Shown: in pieces, positions 25,574 to 34,919 of the stretch
Layout of the letters: each line of letters starts with the position of its first letter
Position numbering within the stretch: the stretch's first letter is position 1
Origin: Oceaniferula marina
GTDB taxonomy: Bacteria > Verrucomicrobiota > Verrucomicrobiia > Verrucomicrobiales > Akkermansiaceae
Direction of reading: 5' to 3'
DNA: 64,000 nt
Assembly: GCF_013391475.1 (NCBI RefSeq)
Contig: NZ_JACBAZ010000001.1
Location: forward strand, 1,012,377 to 1,076,376
The notes under the pieces: model-generated
What the model was told of the DNA's origin: nothing
What the model saw: the letters and a program-made list of their open reading frames with translations, nothing else
Database searches by the model: none
Translations under genes and position numbers: made by a program

Positions 25574-27376
25574 TTAGCGGTGCATGATCCGCGCATGGTA
25601 AATACTCAAGGTCTCACCACTTTCAGAACGGATGCTTGGTTCAAATTTACATTTACCAGCGGGCAATTCAAGTGCCTCAAACACCCCCATCTTGGTTTCT
25701 GGATCAAAGGGAGCTGTAAACTCTTTGTCGCCAATCTTCAGCCTCGCCGTCCACTTCTTGGACTTGTCGATCTTATGCCCCCAGGCAGCCTCGACACGAA
25801 CATCGAAGCGGCCACTGTGGGCAAAGTCCACTTTGTAGTATCCCACCACGGTCGGCCGCCACGTTCCTTCGATCATATCCTGCCAGGTTAGGACACACGG
25901 GTTTTCCTTTTCCTTGTCGATGACAATATACGGAGGTCCGGGTTGATCTGCTCTTTCCACGCTGACCGATGCATACCAAGCCTCATACTCCTTGATCAGT
26001 TCAGCGGCAAGCTCGGGCTCCGCAGCAAAAAGATTCTTACGTTCTCCAGGGTCTGACTTCAGGTTATACAACTCCCACGCTGGTTGCTCTCCGGTAAACT
26101 TCTCTTTCTGAGTCCCGCTCGGGTGAACCAACTTCCACGCTCCTTTGCGAACGAGGCAACTGTGGTATTTGCTGATTTCATCACCTCGGTGGTATTGAAT
26201 CACCAACGGGCGTTTTTCCAGAGCAGCGTCAGGCTGCTTCAATTTTTGCAACACACTACGTCCATCGAGATTCGCCGGTATCTCTTCGACGCCACAGGCA
26301 TCCAACAAGGTCGGCATCAAGTCGATGTGGGCTGCGACCGATTCCTTGACCACCGTGCCTGCTTTTAACTGGGCTGGCCACTGAATCCAAATGGGGGTGC
26401 GCACACCGCCTTCGTAAACCTCGGATTTTTTCCCTTGGAAACCGGCCACGTAACGCCGCGTGTTCGGGCCATTGTCGGTGAGAAAAATCACGATCGTGTT
26501 TTCAGTCACCCCCATGGAATCCAGCTCTTTGAACAGGCGCCCCATGTTGTCATCGATATTGGTGATCATCGACGCAATGCGGGCAAGCTTGTCGTTTTCC
26601 TTTTTATCCTTTTTCTGTTTTCCTTCAGTGATGATCGAAGCAAAATCCACATTTTTGTAGGATTCATAGAGTTCGGTCGGAACATCGTGAAACGGCGAAT
26701 GCGGAGCATTCAATGCCACATACGCAAAAAACGGTTTCCCCTGCTGCTGACTCTTGCGCATAAACGTAAACGCCCGGTCAAAAAACACATCGGTGCAATA
26801 GCCGACGGTCGGAACCTCACGGTCATTTTCAAACAAGAGGGCATCGGTGTAACGCCCCTTGTTGTCACGAGGATCGGCAGGTTGTCCCAGCCCTCCCCCT
26901 TTGTGAACCAAAGAATACTCAAAGCCCTGATCACTGGGCCGCATCGGGTAATTATCACCGAGATGCCACTTGCCAAAGATACCCGTCCTGTAGCCAGCCC
27001 CCGACAACACTTCAGCAATGGTGACCTCATCCGTAGCCATCATCGAACGACCAAGGAAGGTATCAATACATTTGGTGCGATGGTTATAGCGCCCGGTCAT
27101 CAAACACGCCCGGGTGGGTGAACACACCGGACTCACATAGAATTCCTGCCATGTCGCACTGCGCGCTGCCATCGCATCGATCTCAGGCGTCCGTATCCAA
27201 TCGTTCCCCAAGCAGCCAAAGTCACCATAACCTTGGTCGTCGGTCATCACCAAAACGATGTTCGGACGCTCCTTGTTTGTTGGCCATGGCTCTGCAGCCC
27301 CAAGTGGTCCCATCATCAACGCCGCCCCGGTCAACAATCCGCCCCAGATACTCAACACTTTGAAATTTGTCATCAT
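25574..27376 (-). CDS. Secreted arylsulfatase (type I), sulfatase 1 of 4
   Basis: Hydrolyses sulfate esters, outside the cytoplasm after signal-peptide cleavage. The frame opens at a TTG (27382); ATG at 27376 is preferred, giving about 600 aa. The metal-binding MTDDQGYGD follows the signal peptide, and the formylglycine site reads PVCSPTRACLMTGR (nucleophile C85). GKWHLGD and HSPF supply further active-site residues, and FLTDNGPNTRR is the second metal site. The C-terminal 100 residues form a beta-sandwich-like extension (FDVRVEAAWGHKI, ARLKIGDKEF). It is the last of four sulfatase genes on this strand; gaps of 170-190 bp suggest separate promoters. No formylglycine-generating enzyme is nearby. 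Substrate is not known. Confidence 0.92.
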   Translation of the reverse strand: MMTNFKVLSIWGGLLTGAALMMGPLGAAEPWPTNKERPNIVLVMTDDQGYGDFGCLGNDWIRTPEIDAMAARSATWQEFYVSPVCSPTRACLMTGRYNHRTKCIDTFLGRSMMATDEVTIAEVLSGAGYRTGIFGKWHLGDNYPMRPSDQGFEYSLVHKGGGLGQPADPRDNKGRYTDALLFENDREVPTVGYCTDVFFDRAFTFMRKSQQQGKPFFAYVALNAPHSPFHDVPTELYESYKNVDFASIITEGKQKKDKKENDKLARIASMITNIDDNMGRLFKELDSMGVTENTIVIFLTDNGPNTRRYVAGFQGKKSEVYEGGVRTPIWIQWPAQLKAGTVVKESVAAHIDLMPTLLDACGVEEIPANLDGRSVLQKLKQPDAALEKRPLVIQYHRGDEISKYHSCLVRKGAWKLVHPSGTQKEKFTGEQPAWELYNLKSDPGERKNLFAAEPELAAELIKEYEAWYASVSVERADQPGPPYIVIDKEKENPCVLTWQDMIEGTWRPTVVGYYKVDFAHSGRFDVRVEAAWGHKIDKSKKWTARLKIGDKEFTAPFDPETKMGVFEALELPAGKCKFEPSIRSESGETLSIYHARIMHR

Positions 27377-27551
27377 ATTCAAATTCAGAAATACATCTGC
27401 GTGTAAGAGAAATTACCCCCCCTTCACTGGCGTCATCACCCGATGACGCAAACGACACGCGATGCCCCACTCTACGCAAAAAGCCAGAGCCGCGTAACAC
27501 CTTTCTGCAAGTAACCAAAGGAGACCAGATCGTCCCCCTTCGCCATCCACC

Positions 27552-29036
27552 CTAGGATTTTGGTTGGGCTTTATTTGTCGCCTTTTTCTTTTTCGCCCTT
27601 GGCTTGATATCGAGATCATTATCACGCACCTCAGCGAGCTTCTCCGCGAGATGGGATTGGAACCGCTTCACCACAGGGGTGTATTCCGGGTTCTTGGCGA
27701 GGTTTTTAAACTGTCCGGGGTCCTTCTCCATATCGTAGAGCTGCATCCCACCCGAGGCATTTTCGCCATGCTGAATAAACGACCACTTTGCACTGCGCAG
27801 CAGGAAGGAGCGACCATTCACCGAAAAAGCCATATCCCGCACACTAAACGACGGGTTCTGGATCGTTTTAGCCAGACTCTCACCCTGGATGTGCTTGGGG
27901 ATTTCCAGGCCACAGAGTTCAGCTACCGTTGGATACAAATCAATCAACTCGGTAAACGACTCACATACTCCCGGTTTCTGCCCCGGAACCTTAATGATCA
28001 TCGGCACACGTGAGGATTCATCCATCAGCCCCACTTTCATCCAGAAATCATGCTCACCCAGATGAAAACCATGATCACTAGTGAAAATGACAATGGTTTT
28101 GTCCTCCAGGCCTTCATCCTTGAGTGTCTGCATCACTTTACCGAACTGGGTATCCATGAACGAGACCGATGCATAATAGGCGGCAATCGCCTTCTTCTCC
28201 TGGTCCAGGTTCAATTGCATGCCCTTGCTCGTGCGGTAATTGATTCCCATCTTCGGGATATCGTCCCAATCTCCGTCAACCTTCGGAGGCAGCTTCACAT
28301 CCTGCCACGGGTATGGCTCATAATAAGACTTCGGAGCCACAAAGGGCACGTGGGGACGAACAAAACCGACAGCCAGAAAAAACCGTTTGTCTTTATGCGC
28401 TTTAATCAATTCACAGGCTTTGGCCGCAGTCTTGCCATCGGAATGAACCAGATCATCGCCATCGGCTTTCACATATTCCAAGTGGTTTCTTTTGCCGTAA
28501 GGTTTGCCTCCATTCGGGTTATCCTGTAAGCGTTCACCTTCTCCCGGTGCCATGACTTCGGGGCCCTGACTATTGTAGCGCTCCATCCATGATGCCTCGT
28601 CATCCGCTCCATTCGACCCCCGGACAATATCCCCAGGAACCCCCATATGATAGATTTTACTAACACGGGCAGTGAAGTATCCGTGTTTAGCAAAATACTG
28701 TGACCAGGTGAGACGATCGTCTCCAATCTGCTTCCGTCCGTTCGTGTATCCCATCACTCCGGTTGCATGCGGGTAATAACCCGTCATCAAGGAGGCCCGG
28801 GACGGACCACAAACGGGAAACTGACAAAACGTCCGCGTATAACGTGTCCCCTGTTTGGCTAACGAGTCAATATTCGGCGTCTGGCAGGCATCATTTTCAT
28901 AACACGACAGAGCCGTGGCCGTCAGGTCATCCGAAATAACAAATAAAACATTGTATTTACCCTCTGCCTGTAAAGAGGGGGCAAGAAGAATCCCCCCATA
29001 GAGGGCCGACAACATCCATTTTTTCAGTTTCATCAT
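27552..29036 (-). CDS. Secreted sulfatase, iduronate-2-sulfatase-like, sulfatase 2 of 4
   Basis: A 494-aa type I sulfatase with signal peptide (to about residue 24). It has VLFVISDDLTA as metal site and the formylglycine motif FPVCGPSRASLMTG (C76). Features such as SWSQYFAKHG-like LTWSQYFAKHGY, RVSKIYHMG, FFLAVGFVRPHVPFVAP and SDHGFHLGEHDFWMK match the iduronate-2-sulfatase-like branch, which is widespread in marine Verrucomicrobiota and Planctomycetota and acts on various sulfated sugars. The C-terminal tail is basic (RAKKKKATNK). It lies 49 bp after the sulfatase at 29086, so those two may be co-transcribed. Substrate unknown. Confidence 0.92.
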   Translation of the reverse strand: MMKLKKWMLSALYGGILLAPSLQAEGKYNVLFVISDDLTATALSCYENDACQTPNIDSLAKQGTRYTRTFCQFPVCGPSRASLMTGYYPHATGVMGYTNGRKQIGDDRLTWSQYFAKHGYFTARVSKIYHMGVPGDIVRGSNGADDEASWMERYNSQGPEVMAPGEGERLQDNPNGGKPYGKRNHLEYVKADGDDLVHSDGKTAAKACELIKAHKDKRFFLAVGFVRPHVPFVAPKSYYEPYPWQDVKLPPKVDGDWDDIPKMGINYRTSKGMQLNLDQEKKAIAAYYASVSFMDTQFGKVMQTLKDEGLEDKTIVIFTSDHGFHLGEHDFWMKVGLMDESSRVPMIIKVPGQKPGVCESFTELIDLYPTVAELCGLEIPKHIQGESLAKTIQNPSFSVRDMAFSVNGRSFLLRSAKWSFIQHGENASGGMQLYDMEKDPGQFKNLAKNPEYTPVVKRFQSHLAEKLAEVRDNDLDIKPRAKKKKATNKAQPKS

Positions 29037-29085
29037 ATGCAGTTTCTATCAAATTGGTTTCAATCACAAGTCCGAGGCTGACAGG

Positions 29086-30432
29086 TTAGCGCTTTTTCTT
29101 TGCCTTTTTCTTTTTCCCGGCGGCTTCTCCACGACTCAGCTTTTCTTCGGGGCGGCTCCCCTCGCTTTTCATCTGCTCCACCACCTTGCGAAGCGCCTCC
29201 AACTCCTTGGCTCCACTCTCCGGAGCCTTTTTCAGCGGGCTCTTTTCAAAGTAATCTTCCGCCACATGATACACCGAACCACCACCGTATACTTTATACG
29301 ATTGGTTTCTCGCAAATTGCCCGGTCTCTGGAGTCCCCCACTTCGGGTCATAGTGGCAATAGGTATAAGTTCTGGCCTGATAGCCATCATCACCACGGAA
29401 CAACCCCAGCATGCTTCGACCGTCTACGGTGTAGTCTTTCGGCCCAGCCCCGCCTGTAATTTCCTGAACCGTCGCAAAGAAATCACTAAAATCGACCAAA
29501 TGATCCGAAACCGAGCCCGGCTTCACTTGCTTGTTCCAACGCACGATAAAGGGAACATGGCAGCCGGTATTATCCAACCGACCCTTCCCTCCGGGGAAAT
29601 CCATGCCACGCCAGGTGGAATGCAATCCGCGCATTGTCCCATTGTCGGAGGTGAACATGATCAAGGTGTCATCAGCCAAACCAAGGGAATCGATTTTACG
29701 GACAACCTTACCCACCAACTTGTCGGCATATTGAACCATATCGATATAATATTTTTTATCCTTCTTGGCTTTCGAAACCTTGGGGTCCCAGTCCTTACTG
29801 TCAGGAGTCGCTTCAAACGGGAAGTGAGGCAAAATCATCGGATAATAGAGAAAAAACGGCTTCTCTTTATTGGTATCGATGAATTTCAATGCAAAGTCAT
29901 TGACGATGTCTGGCCCATAACCACCTTTGACCTCGATACTCTTGTTATCGACAACCAATTTGGGGTGCAAGTAGCGCGAACCATAATTCTTGTGGTTGAA
30001 GTACCACAGGCAATGGCTATCAAAACCAAAGTTTTTGGCAAAGCTGCCATCCTGCTCGCCATCAAGTTGCCATTTACCACACACAGCGGTGGTATAGCCC
30101 GCAGACTTGGCCACATGCCCGAAGGTCATCTGACTCGGATCCAGGTGCTTAAACTTCGTGTAATTGCGAAAATTATATCTGCCGGTCATGATTTTGACCC
30201 GCGAAGGCGTGCATAAAGGTTGGGAGTAACAATGGTTGAACTTCATCCCCTGCGCCGCCAGTTTGTCCAGAACCGGAGTCTTGTAGGTTTCAGCACCATA
30301 GGTGCTGAGGCATTCAATCCCCATGTCATCCGTCATAAAAAGGATGATGTTAGGTTTGCGGGCATCGGCAACGGCACAGGATAGGATCGCCAGCCCGAAG
30401 GCCACGGTAAATGGTTTCTTGATATTTCTCAT
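29086..30432 (-). CDS. Secreted sulfatase, sulfatase 3 of 4
   Basis: A 448-aa type I sulfatase, shorter than its neighbours. Signal peptide to about residue 25, metal-site NIILFMTDDMGIE, formylglycine motif QPLCTPSRVKIMTGR (C74), GKWQLDGE in place of the common GKWHLG (His replaced by Gln), and MFTSDNG for the second metal site. The Q in GKWQL is known in one sulfatase branch and suggests a different subsite. The C-terminal end is very basic (KKKKAKKKR). ATG at 30432 is the only sensible start. Located 49 bp before the next sulfatase on the - strand. Confidence 0.92.
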   Translation of the reverse strand: MRNIKKPFTVAFGLAILSCAVADARKPNIILFMTDDMGIECLSTYGAETYKTPVLDKLAAQGMKFNHCYSQPLCTPSRVKIMTGRYNFRNYTKFKHLDPSQMTFGHVAKSAGYTTAVCGKWQLDGEQDGSFAKNFGFDSHCLWYFNHKNYGSRYLHPKLVVDNKSIEVKGGYGPDIVNDFALKFIDTNKEKPFFLYYPMILPHFPFEATPDSKDWDPKVSKAKKDKKYYIDMVQYADKLVGKVVRKIDSLGLADDTLIMFTSDNGTMRGLHSTWRGMDFPGGKGRLDNTGCHVPFIVRWNKQVKPGSVSDHLVDFSDFFATVQEITGGAGPKDYTVDGRSMLGLFRGDDGYQARTYTYCHYDPKWGTPETGQFARNQSYKVYGGGSVYHVAEDYFEKSPLKKAPESGAKELEALRKVVEQMKSEGSRPEEKLSRGEAAGKKKKAKKKR

Positions 30433-30541
30433 CTGAATTTCTCTTCAATAATTAGATTACCTCTATGTCTCCCGGTCAGGGGCAATTGATCGAAAAATCA
30501 TCCGACCCTACCTTCATACCACAGAATCTGCCTCTGATAGC

Positions 30542-30579
30542 AAAAAAACAACCCCACTTCCAAAACAAGACAAGCGGGG
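30542..30579 (-). terminator. Terminator after sulfatase 4
   Basis: Stem CCCCGCTT with AAGTGGGG on the - strand (8 bp with one G-U pair; plus coordinates 30572-30579 and 30552-30559) is followed by TTGTTTTTTT. It lies just past the stop at 30607, so sulfatase 4 probably ends transcription here and sulfatase 3 has its own promoter. Confidence 0.78.
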
Positions 30580-30606
30580 CTGGAATCATTGATTCACGGA
30601 GTCTGT

Positions 30607-32196
30607 TTACTTTTTTTGAGCTTTTCGTTTGGGAGCATACTCCTCGTAAGTCGGAGCCTCATACTGCTTTCTCAACCGATGATACTCCTTGGTCAAAGCC
30701 TTCCGAATTTCAGCATACTCGGGGTCATCATGCACACTTTTCATTTCCTCAGGGTCTTTCACCAGATCGAACATCTGCCACTCATCCGTGCCTGGAAGGT
30801 AGAACAGCTTGTGGGTCTCGGTCCGCACACCAAAGTGCTGCGGCACGGCGTGCTCACCAATTTCATAATAGGCGTAGTAGACGGACTCCCGCCAGTTCTT
30901 TGCTTCCCCCTTGAGCACCGGAACGATCGACTTCCCTTGCACATCCTCTGGAACCGACAGGGCGGCGACATCCAAAAAGGTCGGGGCGTAGTCGATGTTT
31001 TGAATCAACTCTTTGGGCCTGGACCCTGGCTTAACCACTCCAGGCCAACGAATCAGGAAAGGCATTTTGAATGACTCCTCAAACATCCAGCGTTTATCAA
31101 ACCATCCATGCTCACCGAGATAAAACCCTTGGTCCGAGGAATAGATCACGATCGTATTCTCAGCCAGGCCATTCTTCTCAAGGTAATCGAGCATCCGCCC
31201 AACACTTTCGTCAACCGCCTTAACGGTGCCCAGATAGTTTTTCAAATAACGCTGGTATTTCCAACGGACAATCTCCTTGTGACTTAACTTACCCGCCTTG
31301 ACATCGGCAAGAAAGGCTTTGTTCTTCGGACCGAAGTGAGCGTCCCAGACCGCTTTCTGCTTTGGTGTCATCCGATTGTATTCCGCTGGTCCACCTCGAG
31401 GAGCCGGTGGCAGCTTGACGTCACCCACTTCATCCTGTCTGACTTTCACATCGTAGCTCCACCGCAAATGCCGATCGATTTCCATCTCATTTTTTGGCAA
31501 GGTTTTGCTCCGGTTGGCATAGTCGTCAAACAAGCTCGGTGGCTCAGGGATCGTCACTCCATCAAAAGCATTCAAGTGGCGCAGGGCTGGAGCAAAGGTC
31601 CGGTGGGGTGCCTTGTGCTGGCACATCAGGAAGAAGGGTTTGGACTTATCTCGGTTATCCAACCACTTGATGGCCTTGTCCGTTGTAATATCCGTGGCGT
31701 ATCCTTCAAATTTCTTTTTGCTCCCGTCCATCTGAATGAACACCGGGTTATAATAACTACCCTGCCCAGGCAAAATCTCCCAATAATCAAAAGCAACCGG
31801 ATTGGTTTTCAAATGCCATTTGCCGATCACGGCCGTTGTGTAACCTCCCGCATGCAGGGCCTTGGCCACCGTCCACTGCGATTGATCAAAGCCCCTGCCC
31901 GTATTTCGCATGAAGCCATTTTTATGGCTGTGTTTGCCACTCAAAATACAAGCCCTTGAAGGACCACAAATGGAGTTGGCACAGAAGGAGTTCTCAAAGA
32001 TCGCCCCTTCCTTGGCCAGGCGATCAATGTGAGGGGTTGGAGCCACATCTTTCAAATGCCCCCCGTATGCCGAAATCGAATTCAAGGCGTGATCATCAGA
32101 AAAAAGAAAAAGGATGTTCGGCTTATCTGCGGCCTGACTTTTACCTACGCTAACGCTCATTGCGCAGCTGAGTAAAATGGATTGAACGTATTTCAT
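30607..32196 (-). CDS. Secreted sulfatase, N-acetylglucosamine-6-sulfatase-like, sulfatase 4 of 4
   Basis: About 529 aa from the ATG at 32196; the frame reaches 32313 but the extra 39 residues are not signal-like. A signal peptide (MKYVQSILLSCAMSVSVGKSQA) precedes the metal site ILFLFSDDHA, the formylglycine motif ANSICGPSRACILSG (C77), GKWHLKTNP and IYSSDQGFYLGEHGWFDKRW. The stretch FDYWEILPGQGSYYNPVF is characteristic of a sulfatase group that includes N-acetylglucosamine-6-O-sulfatases, so that specificity is plausible and would fit the hexosaminidase and sialidases at the start of the window. A 10-bp direct repeat sits right in front of the gene and a terminator follows it. Confidence 0.92.
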   Translation of the reverse strand: MKYVQSILLSCAMSVSVGKSQAADKPNILFLFSDDHALNSISAYGGHLKDVAPTPHIDRLAKEGAIFENSFCANSICGPSRACILSGKHSHKNGFMRNTGRGFDQSQWTVAKALHAGGYTTAVIGKWHLKTNPVAFDYWEILPGQGSYYNPVFIQMDGSKKKFEGYATDITTDKAIKWLDNRDKSKPFFLMCQHKAPHRTFAPALRHLNAFDGVTIPEPPSLFDDYANRSKTLPKNEMEIDRHLRWSYDVKVRQDEVGDVKLPPAPRGGPAEYNRMTPKQKAVWDAHFGPKNKAFLADVKAGKLSHKEIVRWKYQRYLKNYLGTVKAVDESVGRMLDYLEKNGLAENTIVIYSSDQGFYLGEHGWFDKRWMFEESFKMPFLIRWPGVVKPGSRPKELIQNIDYAPTFLDVAALSVPEDVQGKSIVPVLKGEAKNWRESVYYAYYEIGEHAVPQHFGVRTETHKLFYLPGTDEWQMFDLVKDPEEMKSVHDDPEYAEIRKALTKEYHRLRKQYEAPTYEEYAPKRKAQKK

Positions 32197-32204
32197 AATC
32201 TTTG

Positions 32205-32224
32205 GGAATCTATTGGAATCTATT
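32205..32224. repeat. 10-bp tandem direct repeat in the sulfatase 4 leader
   Basis: GGAATCTATT is repeated head to tail (32205-32214, 32215-32224), with a third partial copy after it. It begins 9 bp upstream of the sulfatase ATG at 32196, so it lies in the 5' untranslated region or over the ribosome-binding region. Confidence 0.6.
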
Positions 32225-32500
32225 GCGAATGCTTGATCCAGCGTTGGTTCAGCGATGTCTGCATCGCCAGCCCAAGTGGAGAGCATTGTCATAGACAAAT
32301 ATGTGATCACCATACACGAGGGCTGCGGCGGTTCTTACAACGATTTTCTGATAAAAAAAACGCTCTTCCATGTTCAAGGGTATGCAGCCAGATGAAGCCG
32401 CAACCTACTCAGCCCAGCGAACGGGCAATACCAATCACTAAAATTGACGCCAAGTTATTTTTTTCTACCCCTCAAACGCAATCACTGGTAGAGCTCGGCC
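32225..32500. other. Intergenic region without a recognisable feature
   Basis: This region separates the divergent sulfatase and M32 carboxypeptidase genes. It must contain promoters for both. I see a TTGACG (32444-32449) but no convincing -10 at the right distance, and no gene, hairpin or repeat beyond the leader repeat. Confidence 0.5.
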
Positions 32501-33982
32501 ATGTCAGCAACCGCCTACCAATCGCTTTGCCAAAAATCCCGCGAAATCGCCCTGCTCGGCAACACCATGGGTGTGCTCGGATGGGACCAGGAAACCTACA
32601 TGCCGAAGGGAGGTGTGCAATACCGGGCAAAACAATTAGCGTGGCTCTCAGGAAAGGTGCATGAGCTAAGCACCAGCTCCGAATTCCAACAGGATTTGGA
32701 AGCTGCTGAAAATGGAACCGACGGCAAAGATCTGATCGAAGCCGCCAATCTCAGAGAGTTCAGACACCAATTCAACCGGGCAACCAAACTTCCCCAATCC
32801 TTGGTTGAACGAGCCTCGGAAGCAGCCTCACTCGCCAAAGTGGCCTGGGCTGAGTCCAGAGAGAAGTCAGATTTCACCCTCTTCGCCCCCCACCTCTCCA
32901 TCTTACTCGACATCGCCAGAGAAAAAGCCGACCGCTGGGGATACGAGGACGAGCCCTACGATGCCCTGCTCTCCAACTACGAACGCGCGGCCAAAACTTC
33001 GGAAGTTGCCGCCATGTTCGATTCCGTTGCCCCTGAGCTGGCAGACATCGCCCGCGAAGCGGTCAAGCGCTCAGCCGAGACCCCGAACCTGATCCCCGAC
33101 ACCGAGTATCCCATCGAACAACAACAGCAACTCAATCGGGAAATAGCCGAAGATATTGGATTCGATTTCAACAAGGGAAGAATCGACACCACGACTCACC
33201 CCTTCTGCACCGGCATCGGACCAAAGGACACCCGCCTAACCACTCGCTATCTCTTAAACGATTTCACATCCTCCCTCTTTGGCGTTTTACACGAGGCTGG
33301 TCACGGGCTCTACGACCAAGGTTTACCCGAAGACCAACACGGGCTGCCGGTTGGAGATTCCAGCTCACTCGGCATCCACGAATCACAATCCAGACTCTGG
33401 GAAAACCACGTTGGCCGCTCCCGCCCCTTCTGGAGCAAGTGGCTGCCACGAGCCCAGGAGATCTTTCCCCAACTCTCGAAACTCGACCTCGACGGTTTCC
33501 TGACCAGCATCAACCGGGCCGAAACCTCCTTCATCCGTGTCGAATCGGATGAAGCCACCTACGATCTCCATATCCTGCTGCGCTTCGGCATCGAACGCGA
33601 AATTCTCAACGGTTCAATCGCCGTAAACGACATTCCTGAGGCCTGGAACAGCCGCTTCGAAAAACTCATGGGGATGACCCCACCAAACGACGGGCAGGGA
33701 TGCCTACAAGACATTCACTGGGCGATGGGCGGACTTGGCTACTTTGCCACCTACACCCTTGGTAATTTCAATGCCGCCCAACTCCACCACCGTGCCATGC
33801 AAGATCAGAAAGTGGCCAGCGCCTTCAATCAAGCCGATTTCATCCCCCTGCTCAACTGGATGCGCACCCACATTCACAACCATGGCTGCACCTACCTTCC
33901 GCAGGATCTTATCGAACGGGCAAGCGGACAAACAACCACCCCCCAGTATCACATCGATCACCTCAAGCAACGATACCTTTAA
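32501..33982 (+). CDS. M32 (Taq-type) metallocarboxypeptidase
   Basis: A cytoplasmic zinc carboxypeptidase of 493 aa that trims C-terminal residues from peptides. The zinc motif HEAGH is at 264-268, within LHEAGHGLYDQGLP, and is followed by the family motif GIHESQSRLWEN, which provides the third ligand (Glu). GWDQETYMPKGG near the N-terminus and the DXRXT-type segment (PKDTRLTTRY) are also diagnostic. There is no signal peptide, as expected. It is transcribed alone, with 114 bp to the convergent methyltransferase. Confidence 0.94.
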   Translation: MSATAYQSLCQKSREIALLGNTMGVLGWDQETYMPKGGVQYRAKQLAWLSGKVHELSTSSEFQQDLEAAENGTDGKDLIEAANLREFRHQFNRATKLPQSLVERASEAASLAKVAWAESREKSDFTLFAPHLSILLDIAREKADRWGYEDEPYDALLSNYERAAKTSEVAAMFDSVAPELADIAREAVKRSAETPNLIPDTEYPIEQQQQLNREIAEDIGFDFNKGRIDTTTHPFCTGIGPKDTRLTTRYLLNDFTSSLFGVLHEAGHGLYDQGLPEDQHGLPVGDSSSLGIHESQSRLWENHVGRSRPFWSKWLPRAQEIFPQLSKLDLDGFLTSINRAETSFIRVESDEATYDLHILLRFGIEREILNGSIAVNDIPEAWNSRFEKLMGMTPPNDGQGCLQDIHWAMGGLGYFATYTLGNFNAAQLHHRAMQDQKVASAFNQADFIPLLNWMRTHIHNHGCTYLPQDLIERASGQTTTPQYHIDHLKQRYL

Positions 33983-34097
33983 AGGACCAAGGCTACGGCT
34001 CACTAGGGCAGCTTTTCAAGCTGTCGGCAGGCTATGGCCCGACACAATACAGACCGTGCTCAAAGCATCGTGAAGGTTGTCGCCGGGAGGAAGTAAG

Positions 34098-34820
34098 CTA
34101 AACCTCCACATGCCCGGAAGCGATCAGGCGTGTTGGCATCGCCAGACCGTGGGTCAGCATCCAGACATGAATCGACTGGGCTTCCTGCTTTAGGCGTTCC
34201 AACTCCTCATATCCTTCAGCCAATTGCAAGCGTTGGTCCACCCGCTCGAGGATGATAGCCATCTCCTGCTGTTCCTGCTCGGCGGTGTATTCCTCGTTGT
34301 AATCCTCCATTTGGCAATCGACCAACCCAAGAGAATCAATGATGGAGACCACCGCATTACGGTTGAGGAAATCGTAATGGTGAATACCACGGTAGCGGTC
34401 CACTTCCGCCAGCCACTGGTGGTAAAACACATAGCCCATCTGGGCATCCCTCTGCTGGTCACTGTACATTTCACAGACCATAAACTCACCTCCAGGTTTG
34501 AGCACCCGCTTCATTTCATTCAGCGTCAACTCGACAAACTCACCCGGAAGATGGTGCAGGACGCGGGCAATACAAACCAAATCAAACGAATCATCGGGAA
34601 ATGGCAGCTGGTGCCCGTATGCCGTCACCCACTCTGCCACCGGATGATTCAATAAATCCTCGGGAACCAAGGTCCGGGGATCGACAATATCCACCCCTAC
34701 CACACGTTTGGCCTCAGGCGACGAAGCAATCAATTGACGCAAAAAACTACCGTCTCCACAACCCACATCCAGAATGCTCTCAACTCGGCTACTCGTTGTC
34801 GTTTCCGCTAATTCTTTCAT
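34098..34820 (-). CDS. Class I SAM-dependent methyltransferase
   Basis: A cytoplasmic methyltransferase of 240 aa with the Rossmann-like fold. Motif I is ILDVGCGDGSF (16-26), the acidic end of strand 2 is VVGVDIVD, motif post-I/II is FDLVCIARVLHHLPGE and motif III is RVLKPGGEFMVCE, all typical of the Methyltransf_11/25 group. The C-terminal half is helical and acidic (EEYTAEQEQQEM). Substrate is not indicated by sequence or context. It lies 99 bp downstream of the lipoprotein gene on the same strand and may be the tail of the pyr operon or have its own promoter. Confidence 0.85.
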   Translation of the reverse strand: MKELAETTTSSRVESILDVGCGDGSFLRQLIASSPEAKRVVGVDIVDPRTLVPEDLLNHPVAEWVTAYGHQLPFPDDSFDLVCIARVLHHLPGEFVELTLNEMKRVLKPGGEFMVCEMYSDQQRDAQMGYVFYHQWLAEVDRYRGIHHYDFLNRNAVVSIIDSLGLVDCQMEDYNEEYTAEQEQQEMAIILERVDQRLQLAEGYEELERLKQEAQSIHVWMLTHGLAMPTRLIASGHVEV

Positions 34821-34919
34821 TCTCTTTAAGCTACAGATTTTTTATTCCAACCCCAGCCAAAAGGAGAAAAAATTTCTCTTTGAAGGAGACCGCATCAGCC
34901 AAGCGCGCGAGGTCCTTAT

